This document shows positions 31,122 to 33,231 of a stretch of 33,231 nucleotides of DNA, piece by piece; positions within the stretch are counted from its first letter, which is position 1; the number at the start of each line of letters is the position of its first letter. A program made the position numbers and the translations under genes. This DNA comes from CAZSRL01 sp964609615 (lineage in GTDB: Bacteria > Bacillota_I > Bacilli_A > RF39 > UBA660). Below the pieces are notes generated by a model. It did no database searches, had not been told where the DNA came from, and worked only from the letters and a program-made list of their open reading frames with translations. The stretch spans positions 1-33,231 of the forward strand of contig CAZSRL010000009.1 in assembly GCA_964609615.1 (NCBI GenBank). Direction: 5' to 3'.

Positions 31122-31434
31122 ATCCACTTTCCTTCATATATTTATTTATTTTTTTGTTAAAGGTTAAATATTCCTTTAATAGAGTTTTGCTTTTTGTTTT
31201 TCCTAACATAGTTAAGTGATAATACTTTCTAGGAGGTCCTTCCGTTGATTCTTTTAAATATGTATCTGCATATTTCTCATTAGTAAGCCTTTTTAATATG
31301 GGATAAATTGTTCCTTCATTAACGTTAATTATTTTAGACACTTCAGAAACCAATTCATATCCATATTTATCTTTCTCCTTAAGCGTAAGAAGTACTAAAA
31401 GTTCTAAAACTCCTTTTTTAAATTGAGTATACAT
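31111..31434 (-). CDS. PadR-family transcriptional regulator
   Basis: The 107-residue winged-helix repressor has the PadR layout: FKKGVLELLVLLTLKEKDKYGYELVSEVSK, NVNEGTIYPILKRLTNEKYADTYLKES and GPPRKYYHLTMLGK, followed by a C-terminal dimerisation helix. It is the small PadR-s2 type that commonly precedes a HAAS/DUF1700 membrane protein and represses its own operon. AAGGAGG precedes the ATG. The consensus promoter upstream contains direct repeats that could be its operator. Its ligand is unknown. Confidence 0.92.
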   Translation of the reverse strand: MYTQFKKGVLELLVLLTLKEKDKYGYELVSEVSKIINVNEGTIYPILKRLTNEKYADTYLKESTEGPPRKYYHLTMLGKTKSKTLLKEYLTFNKKINKYMKESGYDE

Positions 31435-31452
31435 ATTTTCCTCCTTGATTTA

Positions 31453-31488
31453 ATAATATACCAAGTACTATGTTTTGTCAAGTAGTAA
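31453..31488 (-). promoter_or_regulatory. PadR operon promoter with candidate operator repeats
   Basis: On the minus strand there is TTGACA (31476-31481), a 17 bp spacer and TATTAT (31453-31458). Read on the plus strand, CAAGTACTA (31462-31470) and CAAGTAGTA (31480-31488) are near-identical direct repeats 18 bp apart, one in the spacer and one over the -35. That placement suits autorepression. Confidence 0.7.
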
Positions 31489-31510
31489 ATTATACCTAAG
31501 TGTAAAGTAA

Positions 31511-31537
31511 AAAAATAGAAGCTATTCTTCTATTTTT
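31511..31537 (-). terminator. terminator of uvrB
   Basis: AAAAATAGAAG (31511-31521) and its complement (31527-31537) form an 11 bp stem with a 5-base loop that includes the uvrB stop codon. A short T run follows on the minus strand. Confidence 0.8.
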
Positions 31538-33231
31538 ATTTCAAATATTGCATCTCTTAGTTCCATTGCTTTTTCAAAATCTAATTCGCTAGCTGCTTTT
31601 TTCATTTCTTTTTCCAATTCAAATAGTGTTCTTTCTTTTTCTCGTTTACTTAATTTTTCAATTGGTTTATTAATTACTTCAACTTCATTAGAAATATTTT
31701 CTCTTATTTCTTTTTGTATGGTTTGAGGTTCAATGTTATTTTCTTTATTATACTTTTCCTGTATTTTTCTTCTTCTTTCTGTTTCTCCAATTGCATATTC
31801 CATTGCTTCGCTGATTTTATCAGCATACATAATAACATGTCCATTTTTGTTTCTAGCACACCTTCCAATAGTTTGTACTAAACTTCTTGAGCTCCTTAAA
31901 AATCCTTGTTTGTCAGCATCTAATATACATATTAATGAAACTTCTGGGATATCAATTCCTTCACGTAATAAATTAATACCAACAACACAATCATATTTTC
32001 CAAGTCTTAAATTTCTAATTATATTAAGTCTTTCAAGCGTTTTAATTTCACTATGTAAGTAAGCTACTTTTATGCCCATTTCATTTAAATAATTTGATAA
32101 CTCTTCAGACATACGTATTGTTAAAGTAGTAATTAATACTCTTTCATTATTATCTTTTCTAATTTTGACTTCATTAATAATATCATCAATTTGGCCCTTT
32201 GAAGGTTTTATTTCTATCGTTGGATCTAATAATCCTGTTGGTCTTATCATTTGTTCAATTACTTTATTATTTACTAGTTCTAGTTCATAATCTCCAGGAG
32301 TAGCTGAAGTGTAAATAACTTGATTTTGCTTATTTCTAAACTCATCAAAGGTTAGAGGTCTATTATCCAATGCACTAGGTAATCTAAATCCATAATCAAC
32401 CAATGTTTGTTTTCTCATTCTATCTCCATTAAACATTCCTCTAACTTGTGGAAGCGTTACGTGAGACTCATCAACCACTAAAAGATAATCTTCAGGGAAG
32501 AAATCCATAAGAGTTGTTGGTGTCTCACCTTCTACTCTTAATGCCAGATGTCTTGAATAGTTTTCAACTCCAGTACAAAAACCAGTTTCCTTTAACATTT
32601 CAATATCATACATTGTTCTTTGTTTTAAACGTTCTTTTTCAACTATCTTACCTTCTTTGCCAAGTTTATTTAATCTTTCATCAAGTTCTTTTTCTATTCT
32701 TGTTATTGCAATTTTCATTTTATCTTCACTAGTTACAAAGTGACTGGCAGGATAAATACTAATTGTTTTCTTTGATAAAAGTATTTCCCCAGTAAGAGTG
32801 TCAAATTCATTTATTTTTTCAACTTCATCTCCAAATAGTTCCACTCTTATACCATTTTTTCTCTCATTAACAGGAATTATTTCAACCACATCACCTTTAA
32901 CCCTAAAAGTTCCTCTGTGAAAATCATTCATGCTTCTTTCGTAAAGCATATTAACAAGTTTTTCTATTAATTTATCCCTATCAATAGTGTCTCCAACAGA
33001 TAATATAAGCATATTATTTTTATATTCTTCTACTTCACCTATACCATATATACAAGAAACAGACGCTACTACAATAACATCTCTAGTTGAAATTAAGGAA
33101 GATGTTGCACTGTGTCTTAATTCATCTATTTCATCATTTATAGAAGAATCTTTTTCTATAAACAAATCTTTACTTGGTACATATGCTTCTGGTTGATAAT
33201 AATCATAATAAGATACAAAATATTCTACTCT
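31522..33231 (-). CDS. uvrB: UvrB, excinuclease ABC subunit B (partial)
   Basis: The gene runs off the right edge; 570 codons are present, continuing in frame to the last base. At the edge the sequence reads RVEYFVSYYDYYQPEAYVPSKD, so about 90 N-terminal residues with the Walker A helicase motif are missing from the window. Present are the helicase region with VVDESHVTLPQVRGM, TLVDYGFRLPSALDNRPL, TSATPGDYE, the second RecA-like domain (LITTLTIRMSEEL, GINLLREGIDIPEVSL, QTIGRCARN) and the C-terminal UVR motif (about the last 35 residues) that binds UvrC. It loads onto damage with UvrA. The stop is TAG. Confidence 0.98.
   Translation of the reverse strand, partial: RVEYFVSYYDYYQPEAYVPSKDLFIEKDSSINDEIDELRHSATSSLISTRDVIVVASVSCIYGIGEVEEYKNNMLILSVGDTIDRDKLIEKLVNMLYERSMNDFHRGTFRVKGDVVEIIPVNERKNGIRVELFGDEVEKINEFDTLTGEILLSKKTISIYPASHFVTSEDKMKIAITRIEKELDERLNKLGKEGKIVEKERLKQRTMYDIEMLKETGFCTGVENYSRHLALRVEGETPTTLMDFFPEDYLLVVDESHVTLPQVRGMFNGDRMRKQTLVDYGFRLPSALDNRPLTFDEFRNKQNQVIYTSATPGDYELELVNNKVIEQMIRPTGLLDPTIEIKPSKGQIDDIINEVKIRKDNNERVLITTLTIRMSEELSNYLNEMGIKVAYLHSEIKTLERLNIIRNLRLGKYDCVVGINLLREGIDIPEVSLICILDADKQGFLRSSRSLVQTIGRCARNKNGHVIMYADKISEAMEYAIGETERRRKIQEKYNKENNIEPQTIQKEIRENISNEVEVINKPIEKLSKREKERTLFELEKEMKKAASELDFEKAMELRDAIFEIKIEE

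Noticed and set aside
576..33231. Mycoplasma-type code with UGA as tryptophan
   Set aside because: All genes are full length under the standard code and use TGG for Trp; no in-frame TGA interrupts a recognised protein.

Overview
The window is very AT-rich DNA with densely packed genes, standard TGG tryptophan codons and strong Shine-Dalgarno sites. It encodes a cell-wall-bearing low-GC bacterium: a class A penicillin-binding protein, a FemAB-type ligase, the c-di-AMP cyclase pair cdaA/cdaR, and the conserved order eno - secG - rnr - smpB - ssrA. The most likely source is an uncultured Bacillota of the class Bacilli, perhaps a gut lineage of the RF39 or Erysipelotrichales kind. That placement is inference; no search was run.

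Layout. Positions 1-278 are the 5' end of a 16S rRNA gene on the minus strand, with its promoter and boxA-like leader. Positions 576-8592 are mostly minus-strand envelope genes: a DUF402 nucleotide phosphatase, a C-terminal processing protease, a membrane-anchored thioredoxin-like protein, a LolA/YdcC-like lipoprotein, cdaR and cdaA, a Pro/Glu-rich repeat membrane protein and a YerB-like DUF3048 protein. A small DUF378 membrane gene is convergent with cdaR. The class A PBP (8769-11192) lies on the plus strand, divergent from the DUF3048 gene.

Positions 11245-20180 form an accessory region. It holds the C-terminal remnant of a probable mobile-element protein, two direct copies of an ~80 bp element, tlyA, a tiny Cys-rich RiPP-like precursor gene beside the SPASM-domain fragment of a radical SAM maturase, and the C-terminal fragment of a tyrosine integrase butted against that fragment. 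Next come a ~270 bp hairpin-rich non-coding element with its own terminator and a four-gene minus-strand cluster (Lsa-type ABC-F ATPase, family 2 glycosyltransferase, APH(6)-like kinase, HAD hydrolase). A large serine recombinase follows, with a leader peptide and attenuator-like hairpin, and then a small unknown gene next to ssrA.

The region from 20210 is core again: ssrA (tmRNA), smpB, rnr, an unknown membrane-anchored gene, secG and eno on the minus strand, and a FemAB gene on the plus strand. uvrA and a 3' portion of uvrB, both on the minus strand, flank a PadR regulator and a HAAS (DUF1700-type) membrane protein gene that carries a frameshift in an A7 run.

How the genes work together. 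ssrA/SmpB/RNase R make up the trans-translation and RNA-decay rescue system. CdaA/CdaR make and tune c-di-AMP. The PBP and the FemAB protein build peptidoglycan. The ABC-F plus kinase cluster looks like antibiotic-resistance cargo next to a recombinase. All complete CDSs whose stop I read end in TAA or TAG; none ends in TGA.
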